Assembly (NCBI RefSeq): GCF_030548205.1 | Contig: NZ_JAUORV010000021.1 | Coordinates: forward strand, 30,436-94,435 | DNA from: Aliiglaciecola sp. 3_MG-2023 | GTDB taxonomy: Bacteria; Pseudomonadota; Gammaproteobacteria; Enterobacterales; Alteromonadaceae | DNA length: 64,000 nt | Direction: 5' to 3' | Shown here: positions 38,648-46,699 of the stretch, in pieces | Numbering within the stretch: position 1 is the first letter of the stretch | Layout of the letters: the number at the start of each line of letters is the position of its first letter | The notes under the pieces: model-generated | Told to the model about the DNA's origin: nothing | The model's database searches: none | The model's input: the letters and a program-made list of their open reading frames with translations, nothing else | Program-made: the position numbers and the translations under genes

Positions 38648-38997
38648 TGTTGTTTGTTAACTCATGACTTAAGTGACAATTCGCAATATTTAGCGCCAAC
38701 AATCATTTTAACATGATATTCATGGGGGCACTGTGATTGTTGTTTTTGCAGATGAAATGAGATTGAGCGCGGCTAGGCTTAGGCCTAGGATGGCAAATTA
38801 TTGTCAACTTGCCGGCTGTGGAATTTTTGCATCACAGGAATTAGACTGTGCCCTTAAGGTTAGTCATCAAATGCGCATATTATTTGAAGTGGAAATCAGC
38901 CGATGCCCAAGCTTTAATTTTGTTTTGCTGGCCCTGCTGGCATAGCAATCGGCTAACTTTACTCGCGTATCCCTAATATTTCAGTAAAAAATATCAG
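38648..38997. other. 350-bp stretch without a supported gene
   Basis: A 70-codon plus-strand frame at 38733-38945 is open, but its start lacks a ribosome site and its composition is not protein-like. I see a palindromic GGCTTAGGCCTAGG-type segment near 38775 and no other structure. The region separates rlmF from the end of the three-gene envelope operon. Confidence 0.4.
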
Positions 38998-39426
38998 TTA
39001 TAAACTAAAGGGCACAACCTTGCCTACCGCACCTGAAACTTGCTCAACAATACCATTGCCTATGGCTCTCCATTTCGACTCTCGATTGGCTAATTCAGTT
39101 TTCACTTTTTCAACACTTTGCTGGGTTAACGCAATGGCGCTCTTAATTTCGGTACCATCACCCAACTCAATTTTCTGTTGGAGCCCAGTTAATTGCGCCA
39201 AAATAGAATCCATACTTTTACGGCTTTCGGCCAGTTCATTTTCGATTTCTGCAACCTGTGTTTGAAGTTGTTTCACGCCTTTACTTAACTCTTTGCCCAT
39301 ATCATCGGCCAATGCTTCAACTTTTTCATCAATCCATTCATCCATTTCCTGCCGGGCATTATCTGCAACGGTTTTCACATCCGGCGGAAGGGCATCAAAA
39401 CTGGGGACTAATCTTCTGGTTCTCAT
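38998..39426 (-). CDS. coiled-coil protein, unknown; third gene of an envelope operon
   Basis: I do not recognise this 142-residue protein. It has no signal peptide or membrane helix and begins MRTRRLVPSFDALPPDVKTVADNARQEMDEW (in part). The centre is an acidic and basic heptad-rich helix (EALADDMGKELSKGVKQLQTQVAEIENEL in part), probably a long coiled coil, and the end GNGIVEQVSGAVGKVVPFSL may be amphipathic. It starts 2 bp after the stop of the lipoprotein gene, so the two are translationally linked. Its position in the operon suggests a cytoplasmic partner of the membrane protein, but that is inference. Confidence 0.65.
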   Translation of the reverse strand: MRTRRLVPSFDALPPDVKTVADNARQEMDEWIDEKVEALADDMGKELSKGVKQLQTQVAEIENELAESRKSMDSILAQLTGLQQKIELGDGTEIKSAIALTQQSVEKVKTELANRESKWRAIGNGIVEQVSGAVGKVVPFSL

Positions 39427-39428
39427 TA

Positions 39429-40511
39429 TTAAATTCCTTTTGACTCTGTGGTTTTTTGAGCGGCATGTTTATTGATTAGGTTGTTCACCTTGTTGGGAAT
39501 TTCATCTAGTAGGTCGCTGAGTTTATTGTTGATATCTGTGGTTATGCGCGTTTCTACGCTATCTAAGTTTTGGGTTAACCCTCCCAAACTTTGAAATGCC
39601 GTACCTGATACTTTTGTTAAAAACTGATCGAATTGGCTGGATAATGGCCCTAAAAGACCTTGAACTTTTGTCGCGGCGGTATCTAGTTTCAGTTTTAGAT
39701 TATCGCTAGCGCCGGCTAAAATGAGCTTATAAATAGGCGTTTTATCAAGGTTATTCTGCAGGGTTAACAGGGTTTGTAATTGACTGTCGTTCAATGTATC
39801 TAATTGGCCATGATGAGCCGCTAAACTGGCTTGCAATGTTAACAGCTCTGCGGCAATCTCCTGTGCTTGGCCAGTAAAGCCGTCACAGTTTATATTTGCC
39901 GGCAAGCTTATCGATGCATATTCTGAATTTATGTCATCAAAAAGCCTCGTTCTAGATTTAATTATCTCTTCAAAAAAATCATCACGTAACTCCAAATCAT
40001 CTTGAGAGTGACGATCGGCGATAGCTAATATCTCGGTTTTTTTGACTAAAATCTTCTGCGTAATGTCGACATCTAAAGGTGCTAACGTTTGTTCGTTTTC
40101 AAGTGCTTTTAATTGCGTTTGATAGATTTGAAATGAAGCTGCTAATGGCTCATAAGCGGTATTAAATTTTTGGGGATAATCTGTGTTTTGAAAAATAAAG
40201 GTTTTTTCATAAAACAACTCCCTCATTTTGAGCTTGGAGTTGCTAATTAAAGCCTCTGCGTGTTTTTGAGTATTGCGGTTTATTATCTCACACTGTTTTG
40301 TCAATTCAGCGCCAACCAACTTTACCATCTCTGCTTCAGTTTTTAGTTGATTATCGAATGCGTTGGCAATGACATTCTGTTGCTGAGCCAGTAATTTTTG
40401 GTTTTCGACTGATTGATCGGTAAGATCTAATACCGCCTGGCTGGCACAACCACTAATAACACTCAGTGTTGATAAAATAATTGAAACTGTAAATAGATGT
40501 TGTATTTTCAT
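39429..40511 (-). CDS. coiled-coil lipoprotein, unknown; second gene of an envelope operon
   Basis: The 360-residue protein begins MKIQHLFTVSIILSTLSVISGCAS, a lipoprotein signal with lipobox ISGC, so it is anchored to the inner or outer membrane facing the periplasm. The mature part is almost entirely helical with heptad-like stretches (about 30-130 and 210-350). It contains a few cysteines including NINCDGF. It overlaps the upstream membrane-protein gene by 4 bp (ATGA) and is followed after 2 bp by the coiled-coil gene. No known family is recognised. Confidence 0.7.
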   Translation of the reverse strand: MKIQHLFTVSIILSTLSVISGCASQAVLDLTDQSVENQKLLAQQQNVIANAFDNQLKTEAEMVKLVGAELTKQCEIINRNTQKHAEALISNSKLKMRELFYEKTFIFQNTDYPQKFNTAYEPLAASFQIYQTQLKALENEQTLAPLDVDITQKILVKKTEILAIADRHSQDDLELRDDFFEEIIKSRTRLFDDINSEYASISLPANINCDGFTGQAQEIAAELLTLQASLAAHHGQLDTLNDSQLQTLLTLQNNLDKTPIYKLILAGASDNLKLKLDTAATKVQGLLGPLSSQFDQFLTKVSGTAFQSLGGLTQNLDSVETRITTDINNKLSDLLDEIPNKVNNLINKHAAQKTTESKGI

Positions 40512-41551
40512 TTGGACGGATCCTTTTTAGCCAATTGAGATTCTACTAACCCATTGGCAAGTTCTTTTGCCTGACTTTTTATTTCACCAAACCCTTTCGG
40601 CTCTGCAGCACTTTTTAAGGCCCTAATTAATTTTGTGCGTTCTTCATAGAGTTTTTTGGGGCCTTCATTGATGCTTTTTTCAGCTTCTCCCAATACTTTT
40701 GCAATTAACTTATCGAATAACGCCGCAGTGCGCCTGGACGCATAGCCAAAAATGAAACCTATTAAGGGAAGTGTCCAAACCCTTGCTTTATAAGGACCTA
40801 AATCAAACCAGCCGAACATTATTGCCATCACCATAACTAGCGCGAGAATTGGCCCGTAAATCAGTTTGGTGTAGGCGACCCAGCGCTCGAGTGGATTGAA
40901 GTTTTGTTTGCGCAGGTATTCTGCCGAGTTCACTAATAAATTTGTGATCACCCCAAAAACAGCCCAAAAAAGGATTTCTAACATGGATAAATTCGGAGAT
41001 GTCCACATGAAGAGTTTATTAGGCGGTGACAACGTCTCGAGGTCATTCAGTTGTTGTTGCTTTAATCTGTCCAAAGCAAATAAATTCTCTTTAATAGTGT
41101 TTGGTAATAAGTTACTAGCTGACAATTTGGAACTAACCTCGGCGACCAAAAGGTAAGCGTTGTTATATTCCCCTTGATCCAATTGGGTTTCGATAGGGGT
41201 AATTTCTTTTAGATCGTTAACCCTTAGTTTTAACTGTAATATTTGTGCTTTGGTTTTAGTGAAGAGTTCAAATATGGAGGTTGACCGGTCGCGAATTTTG
41301 GCAATGGTATCTAGGCTTTGCTCTGCACCGATATACCAATCCAAATCGCCTAAATTTTTGAAATTGACTTCACCGGTACTCGATAACTGGGCAAAATATT
41401 TCCAGGATATTGCACCTTGTTCATCTGATTTAGTGTGCATTACTATAAGGTGTGATACTAAATAAACGAAAATAACCAAGGTTAGCAATACGATTAATTT
41501 GAGTATAAAAGATTGCCCGATGGTTCGGGTGGGGCGATTATCCATTATCAT
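40508..41551 (-). CDS. four-helix membrane protein with periplasmic coiled coil; first gene of an envelope operon
   Basis: This roughly 347-residue protein is not recognised by name. An N-terminal transmembrane helix (FILKLIVLLTLVIFVYLVS) is followed by a periplasmic helical region of about 140 residues. Three further helices follow: ILFWAVFGVITNLLV, IYGPILALVMVMAIMF and LPLIGFIFGYASRR. A basic cytoplasmic tail of about 70 residues ends the protein. The block IFGYASRRTAALFDKL is reminiscent of a motif I associate with uncharacterised membrane proteins. Start choice is uncertain: TTG at 41569, ATG at 41551 or ATG at 41545, with GGAG just before 41551. The gene is divergent from the caspase gene 440 bp away. 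Confidence 0.65.
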   Translation of the reverse strand: MIMDNRPTRTIGQSFILKLIVLLTLVIFVYLVSHLIVMHTKSDEQGAISWKYFAQLSSTGEVNFKNLGDLDWYIGAEQSLDTIAKIRDRSTSIFELFTKTKAQILQLKLRVNDLKEITPIETQLDQGEYNNAYLLVAEVSSKLSASNLLPNTIKENLFALDRLKQQQLNDLETLSPPNKLFMWTSPNLSMLEILFWAVFGVITNLLVNSAEYLRKQNFNPLERWVAYTKLIYGPILALVMVMAIMFGWFDLGPYKARVWTLPLIGFIFGYASRRTAALFDKLIAKVLGEAEKSINEGPKKLYEERTKLIRALKSAAEPKGFGEIKSQAKELANGLVESQLAKKDPSK

Positions 41552-41993
41552 GTATCTCCAAAATTTCAATTCGCGTTAACGAATGAGTATTTAGTGTTAG
41601 TTGTCAATTCCCTTGAAACTACATGACAATATTTGGCGTAACGAGTGCGACTAAACCGTACCTTTCACCTGTACCCATAAACATATAGACCAAAATAGCT
41701 TATGTTGCCAATAGCCAACATAAGAAAGTTGCCTAAAGGCGACTTGATTAAATAACTACTCATCTGAATTTTAATCTCAGTGCCGAACTTAATGCTCAAT
41801 AACTTGCCACTAGAGGCTCAGGGTGTTGTTACCTTTTAGCTCACCAAAAATCAGTTGCGGGGCTTTTCAAAAGACCTTGGTTTATTCTAACTGGCCGATA
41901 AATGAATAGCCTTAAACAGTTATCATGAGCAATTTTGAGTATTCCATGATAAAGCAGTATGCTTGAGATCTGGTTTCACTAGGTTGCTGCCCA
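41552..41993. other. divergent intergenic region with two adjacent hairpins
   Basis: No gene is seen between the envelope operon and the caspase gene. Two neighbouring inverted repeats occupy 41699-41745: CTTATGTTG with CAACATAAG (9 bp, 8-nt loop) and AAGTTGCC with GGCGACTT (8 bp with one G-T pair, 4-nt loop). No T tract follows either one. The region must contain promoters for both directions. Confidence 0.5.
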
Positions 41994-42782
41994 ATGCGCT
42001 GGATTGTCTTTCTTCTACTCACTGTTGCAAGTTTTTGCTCAGTTTTAGGTCGCGCCTATGCCGTCAACACTGAGCGTTTTGCGTTGGTGATTGGCAATCA
42101 AAATTATCAATTAGCGCCTTTGCAAAACACCCTGAATGACGCAGAAGCAATTTCTGACGCTTTTTTTGAACTTGGGTTTCGGGTGACAACCCTAACAGAT
42201 GCTAACTTTCTGTCGTTGCAGCAGGGAATTAACAGGTTTTACGATGAGGTGGACCGGGCACCCGGCAGTCAAAAGCTCGCGGTTGTGTATTATGCTGGAC
42301 ATGCAATCCAAATTAACCACGCGAATTACCTAATTCCCCTCAATATTCAGTTTGAAAGCGAGCAAGAGTTTGTTGGTCAACTATATAATCTTTCACATTT
42401 ATTTGAACTGATGAATAAGACTAAGAAATTACAAAACATTGTCATTCTAGACGCGTGTCGGAATAATCCATTTGAAGGCAGCGCTTTTTCGTCACAAGGA
42501 CTAGCGCCGGTTAAAGCCCCTGCAGCTACGTTAATTGCTTTCGCTACAGAACCAGGCGGAGTAGCCTCAGATGGCAAAAGCGAAAACGGTGTTTATACTA
42601 AGCACTTACTCAAATATATTTCTGAAAGTATCTCAATTGAAGAAATCTTTAAAAAAGTCAGGTCTGCAGTGGCTAAAGAAACACGCAACAGGCAAATTCC
42701 GTGGGAACATTCATCGTTACTTGGGGAAGTCTATTTCAGCCCACCGAAAAACAAGGAAGTGCCCAATATAGTAGTGTTTTGA
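41994..42782 (+). CDS. exported caspase-family (peptidase C14) protease
   Basis: The 262-residue product has a signal peptide (MRWIVFLLLTVASFCSVLGRAYA) and one caspase-like p20 domain. It opens with ERFALVIGNQNYQLAPLQNTLNDA, the usual metacaspase-like start. The catalytic dyad is His103 in VVYYAGHA and Cys155 in ILDACRNNPF. The tail has EIFKKVRSAVAKET and PWEHSSLLGEVYF, both frequent in bacterial C14 proteins. There are no TPR, SEL1 or other added domains, which often follow this domain. Export to the periplasm argues against a cytoplasmic phage-defence effector. Neighbouring genes encode envelope proteins. Confidence 0.88.
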   Translation: MRWIVFLLLTVASFCSVLGRAYAVNTERFALVIGNQNYQLAPLQNTLNDAEAISDAFFELGFRVTTLTDANFLSLQQGINRFYDEVDRAPGSQKLAVVYYAGHAIQINHANYLIPLNIQFESEQEFVGQLYNLSHLFELMNKTKKLQNIVILDACRNNPFEGSAFSSQGLAPVKAPAATLIAFATEPGGVASDGKSENGVYTKHLLKYISESISIEEIFKKVRSAVAKETRNRQIPWEHSSLLGEVYFSPPKNKEVPNIVVF

Positions 42783-42788
42783 ATGGGT

Positions 42789-43571
42789 TTAAAAAACATA
42801 AGCTAGTCCAATATGCAAAGAGGTGAACGATTCATCAATACCATTGAACTGCATATCGTTATAATTTATATCTTGCTGATAATCATTAATTTTAAAGCGG
42901 GTTTGAAATAACAAGTTGCTGGAAACCGGCATTGTCCAGCTTAAACTATAGCTAAACCCTTTTGTATCACCTGTTAGGTTACCCGTTAAATCATCAAATT
43001 CCGTTAGCTCTTCCTCTTCTTCTTCATCGGTATTTTCTGAAAACACATTGGTGGCATCCAGATCAGCAAAGGCAACAGATAAACTAAGACTGCCTGCTTT
43101 CTCAAAGTGCCAGTGATAACTGATACCAATAAATGGCCCTTTTTGCTTATATCTTTCATCGGTAACACTGAGTTGATCCTCTTCTTCAATATCCCGTGGG
43201 GTAAATTGGATTTTAGTATTGCCATATTTATAGCCGCCAAATAACGTCCAATTTTTATTCAAACGATAGCCTAATGTAATGTCTAGATCATCACGAGAGG
43301 CTTTACCTGTATCTTCTTCTTCGGATATATCCGCATCTTTTAATGTTGTTTGTAAGTTGGCAGACAACTGCCAGTTTTCAAGGGTCATAGCGAGGGGGAT
43401 ATTGATGCTGGGAAAGCTAATTTCATGGTCTAGCTTTTCAGAAAATGCAAAGTTGCTATACCCTAATGATGCACCGGTAACAAATCGAATGTCTTGTAAA
43501 GAAGAGCTTGCAAAGCTTAAAGGCGATGCTAAAAGCGTTAGAACGAATACTATGGAGTAGCGATTGTTCAT
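42789..43571 (-). CDS. outer-membrane beta-barrel protein, unknown
   Basis: From the ATG at 43571, preceded by GAGGG at a good distance, the protein is 260 residues with a signal peptide (MNNRYSIVFVLTLLASPLSFA). The mature chain alternates hydrophobic and polar residues in strand-length blocks (LDITLGYRLNKNWTLFGGYKYG in part, GPFIGISYHWHF, GFSYSLSWTMPV) and ends in GLAYVF, with a terminal phenylalanine expected for BAM-assembled barrels. Acidic loops (DEEEEEELTEFDD, RDIEEEDQ) could bind cations. I recognise the class but not the family. It converges with the caspase gene 6 bp away. Confidence 0.7.
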   Translation of the reverse strand: MNNRYSIVFVLTLLASPLSFASSSLQDIRFVTGASLGYSNFAFSEKLDHEISFPSINIPLAMTLENWQLSANLQTTLKDADISEEEDTGKASRDDLDITLGYRLNKNWTLFGGYKYGNTKIQFTPRDIEEEDQLSVTDERYKQKGPFIGISYHWHFEKAGSLSLSVAFADLDATNVFSENTDEEEEEELTEFDDLTGNLTGDTKGFSYSLSWTMPVSSNLLFQTRFKINDYQQDINYNDMQFNGIDESFTSLHIGLAYVF

Positions 43572-43656
43572 TATTTGCCCTCTAATTGTTATTTTTTTGT
43601 GCAATTAACTAAGACTAATAGTATTGTTAATACATAGCAAAGAATAGGCCAAATAA

Positions 43657-43869
43657 ATGAATACCAGCAAACGCTTAACGTCATACCTTCCTATCCTCTT
43701 TACCGTCGTGTGCTTATTTTTTATTGGCGGGTGCAATTCCACCGACGAGCCCATTGAAGAGCCGCAATGCCGTAGTGAAAAACAAGAAAGCTGTGATGCG
43801 GGTGACGAAACACAAAGAGGGTACGATCCCTGTTTGGTGAATAAAAACTTGCCGGTCTGCGAACCTTAA
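43657..43869 (+). CDS. 70-residue cysteine-rich lipoprotein
   Basis: The small product starts MNTSKRLTSYLPILFTVVCLFFIGGCNS, a lipoprotein signal with lipobox IGGC. The mature part of about 45 residues is acidic and holds four more cysteines (PQCR, ESCD, DPCL, PVCEP), so it may be disulfide-bonded in the periplasm. Its TAA stop overlaps the next gene's ATG (TAATG), showing translational coupling. I know no family for it. Confidence 0.6.
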   Translation: MNTSKRLTSYLPILFTVVCLFFIGGCNSTDEPIEEPQCRSEKQESCDAGDETQRGYDPCLVNKNLPVCEP

Positions 43870-44426
43870 TGGACCCACAAGAACTAAAACTCCAAATTGC
43901 TGAAGTTGCAGGAACATGGATTGCTGCACTGGCTGTGGTTATTGGCGGTATTTTTGGGGTATTTCAATATTTAGAGCACAAAGATGCGGTGAGAGTGGAC
44001 CGAAGTATGGCATTTGTTGAACGTTACCATAGTGATGGTTTGTTGATGCAGGCTAGACTTAAAATTACCGATTCCATGACGGCCCATGTCGATGAAATCA
44101 ATCAGGTATTAACCGATCCATCAATCCAACCAGACAACGTTGCTGGTCAGTACAAAGAGTTTATTAATAGACAAGTTGAAAACGACCAGTTATCAGGCCC
44201 TTTGGATCAAATTTTCACTTTTTATGAGCAGATTATACTGTGTAGAGATCTGACCTTATGTGATGATGCTGTTGCAGAACAATTTTTTGATACCGATGGT
44301 AGGGCGTTTATTCGTACGTTTTATCCATATATTTGTAATATTCGAGAGAAGTGGAATAACCCTGACAAATTTGATCGCTTATTAAATTTCTATGCAGGTA
44401 ATGGAAAGAGTATCTGCGATTCCTAA
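43869..44426 (+). CDS. single-helix membrane-anchored protein, unknown
   Basis: The 185-residue protein begins with a short hydrophilic stretch, then a transmembrane helix (WIAALAVVIGGIFGVFQYL) followed by an acidic helical domain (about 40-185). The layout, with a helix followed by RSMAFVERYHSDG, resembles DUF4760-like proteins, but I would not assign that family. Its start codon overlaps the stop of the small lipoprotein gene. It converges with the alpha/beta hydrolase gene 61 bp away. A role together with the lipoprotein is inferred only from coupling. Confidence 0.6.
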   Translation: MDPQELKLQIAEVAGTWIAALAVVIGGIFGVFQYLEHKDAVRVDRSMAFVERYHSDGLLMQARLKITDSMTAHVDEINQVLTDPSIQPDNVAGQYKEFINRQVENDQLSGPLDQIFTFYEQIILCRDLTLCDDAVAEQFFDTDGRAFIRTFYPYICNIREKWNNPDKFDRLLNFYAGNGKSICDS

Positions 44427-44487
44427 GATAGACTGCACAGGGGCTCTGATTATGGGGGGCTGGTTTCAATAAGCACCCCTGGTGTCG

Positions 44488-45522
44488 TTATTCTCGCAAC
44501 TGCTGAATAATTGATAATAGTTCAAAAGGGCGTTCAAATTGAAATAAATGCGCTTTGCTAGGCGTTGTCAGGTAACGGTTTTGGTCGGAAAGTCTAACAA
44601 GACGCTGATAATACTCAGTACCGTCCTTCTGCCACTTTATTAATCCAGCTTTTTGTTCTTGGTTGTCTGTTTGGGCAATGTAACTATCTTCAAACTGAGT
44701 GTCGATAATCACTGTGGGTATGTGTTGAGGCCAAACTAGTTTAGCTGCTTGTTGCAAATCCTGATGGTAATTGGCAATTTCAATAAATAAATTCTTTTGG
44801 TTATGAATTTCTAACCGCTTGTCCATCAACTTGGTCACATACTGCCAGTTTGTAGTCGCTAATGTTGATAATGACGTTAGCTTCTCTAAATCTGCTTGGT
44901 TTTTCTGTTTAACTCTAGCTGAATATTTGTGTTGTGAAATATACGTTAAGTACTTTTCTAAGTTGTTTTTAAACGGCAGTGCATCTTGGTTGTATCGGGC
45001 AATTGAAAATTCACTGAGCACGTCGGGATCGATTAACACCACGTTGGAAACTCGTTTTTCCCTATTCTCTTGCAAGGCTATTTGCGCGCTGATATTACTG
45101 CTGGCAAATGCCACTAGAGTGGCATTTTGTATATTGAAATGCTGTAAGGTTAAGTTTAAATCTAGTGCAAAGTGAGTATAGCCAACAGGTGCGTCTGCTA
45201 AGTTAACCACAGTCGCGGCGCGGTCAATGGCAATTACCCTGTAATGCTGGGCTAAAATTGGCGCACTTGCAGCAAACCAGGCTGAATCTGAATGCCAGCT
45301 ATCAATGGGCCCAGAGATAAGAACCACCCAAGGCTTTTGAAGTGCATTTTTTTCACCCCAAAAAGATACGTGTAATGGATGCTCGTCTATCTTAACTTCC
45401 ATTGATTCAACACTAATTTCTGTTGCAAATAGCGGCATGGCTAGTATTGCAATCTGCCCTAAAAGAAGCGTTAAAACGCTTCTCATTAGTTGTTTCAAAA
45501 AGCACTTTCTCAACCTCATCAT
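44488..45522 (-). CDS. exported alpha/beta-hydrolase-fold protein with altered nucleophile elbow
   Basis: The 344-residue protein has a signal-peptide-like start (about 13-35, RSVLTLLLGQIAILAMPLFA) and an alpha/beta-hydrolase layout: WVVLISGPIDSWHSD, RVIAIDRA, then ATLVAFASSNISAQIAL at the nucleophile position, VVLIDPDVL, and PSKAHLFQFERP with the late histidine. The usual G-x-S-x-G elbow reads A-S-S-N-I, so one serine remains but the flanking glycines are lost. It may have reduced or no hydrolase activity. Its upstream side faces the msh locus, with 241 bp between. Confidence 0.7.
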   Translation of the reverse strand: MMRLRKCFLKQLMRSVLTLLLGQIAILAMPLFATEISVESMEVKIDEHPLHVSFWGEKNALQKPWVVLISGPIDSWHSDSAWFAASAPILAQHYRVIAIDRAATVVNLADAPVGYTHFALDLNLTLQHFNIQNATLVAFASSNISAQIALQENREKRVSNVVLIDPDVLSEFSIARYNQDALPFKNNLEKYLTYISQHKYSARVKQKNQADLEKLTSLSTLATTNWQYVTKLMDKRLEIHNQKNLFIEIANYHQDLQQAAKLVWPQHIPTVIIDTQFEDSYIAQTDNQEQKAGLIKWQKDGTEYYQRLVRLSDQNRYLTTPSKAHLFQFERPFELLSIIQQLRE

Positions 45523-45763
45523 TAGGTTCCGGCATTAATATTTCATTAATCAATAGTGGCATGATTAAGCCAGTGATTCGCGGTTAAAATAGACAAAATG
45601 CTGAATTATAGAATTGAAAAGATGGATGATTATACAAATTGCTGGCTTAGTGGGAGGGAATGTTACCCAAAAGTTGAACTTAAAAAGGTTGAATTATTGT
45701 AGCGCTTTGCCCAAAAGTTTGCTGTAATAGATTGATAATAAATAAATTATAAAAACGTGAACT

Positions 45764-46699
45764 ATGCATGCAGGTTGGCGCGAGTATCTAAAGCAAAGGT
45801 TAAAAACATCTTCAAAGTTTTACTCAGTAGGGCTTGAATTTGGCGACGATTCAATTCAGGTTTCAGTACTAGCTGATGAAATGCAAAATATCACATGGGT
45901 GAAACAACATTTGCTCCCCATTCACGATTGGCAGAAGCATCTGCACAACTATGTTTCCCAAGAGTCCTTAACGAACACACCTTGTCATGTCGTTCTCAGT
46001 CCCAGTAATTACCAAATTCAGCAAGTAGAAAAACCCCAGGTAACTGAAAGTGAAATGGCTCAGGCTCTGGTTTGGAGCGTTAAAGACCTCATGCCAAATC
46101 AGGATGACATAGTCGTCGACTATTTTGAGTTACCCGTGCAAAGTGCAGGTGAGAATAAAGTTAATGTTGTTGCTCTGCCTAAAGATAAGGTTGAGGAGTT
46201 AACAAACGGCATAGAGCACACAGGTTTAGAGCTGAAAAGTATCGGTATACTAGAGCTGATCATGGCCGATCTAGTTGAGTCTGGTGATGATGCAATACTA
46301 ACCCTTGTACAAGAATCGGGTCAGGAAATATGCCTTAACATTGTAAAACAAGGGCAGGTGTACTTTTCAAGACGATTGCGTGGCTATGAAAATCTACCTA
46401 CATTCAGTGAAGAAGAGTTGCAAATGGGAGTAGGCGACAACTTGAGCGTCGAAATTCAACGTTCAATGGATTACTTCGAGAGCCAACTCAGACAAGCCCC
46501 AGTGAAGAAAATTTTGTTAGCAATTGAGTCTCCACACATAGAAAAATTAGCGCAAATGATGCAGCAATTAACCTTTATGACTGTAGAGGCTATGCATATT
46601 GATGTTACCCATAGCGAAGACTTAGCTTACCGGAGTAGTTTCATCGGAAGTTTAGGCGCGGCTTTTGTGCAGAAAAACGGAAGTGCCAATGAAAACTAG
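45764..46699 (+). CDS. mshI: MSHA biogenesis protein MshI (PilM-like)
   Basis: MshI is the actin-fold PilM-like component of the MSHA pilus inner-membrane assembly. The 311-residue protein has SVGLEFGDDSIQVSVL at its start, the actin-type strand pattern in VVLSPSNYQIQQVEKPQV, and the later LLAIESPHIEKLAQMM. It opens a run of seventeen same-strand genes that follow the Vibrio msh order. The following PilN-like gene starts 11 bp before its stop. The csrD/mshH gene that precedes mshI in Vibrio is absent. Confidence 0.85.
   Translation: MHAGWREYLKQRLKTSSKFYSVGLEFGDDSIQVSVLADEMQNITWVKQHLLPIHDWQKHLHNYVSQESLTNTPCHVVLSPSNYQIQQVEKPQVTESEMAQALVWSVKDLMPNQDDIVVDYFELPVQSAGENKVNVVALPKDKVEELTNGIEHTGLELKSIGILELIMADLVESGDDAILTLVQESGQEICLNIVKQGQVYFSRRLRGYENLPTFSEEELQMGVGDNLSVEIQRSMDYFESQLRQAPVKKILLAIESPHIEKLAQMMQQLTFMTVEAMHIDVTHSEDLAYRSSFIGSLGAAFVQKNGSANEN

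Noticed and set aside
38733..38945. 70-codon plus-strand frame
   Set aside because: No ribosome site, no recognisable domain, and unconvincing composition in a gap between two real genes.
41994..42782. Caspase gene as part of a CRISPR-associated or phage-defence system
   Set aside because: There is no cas gene, nucleic-acid sensor, STAND ATPase or toxin next to it, and the protein has an export signal.
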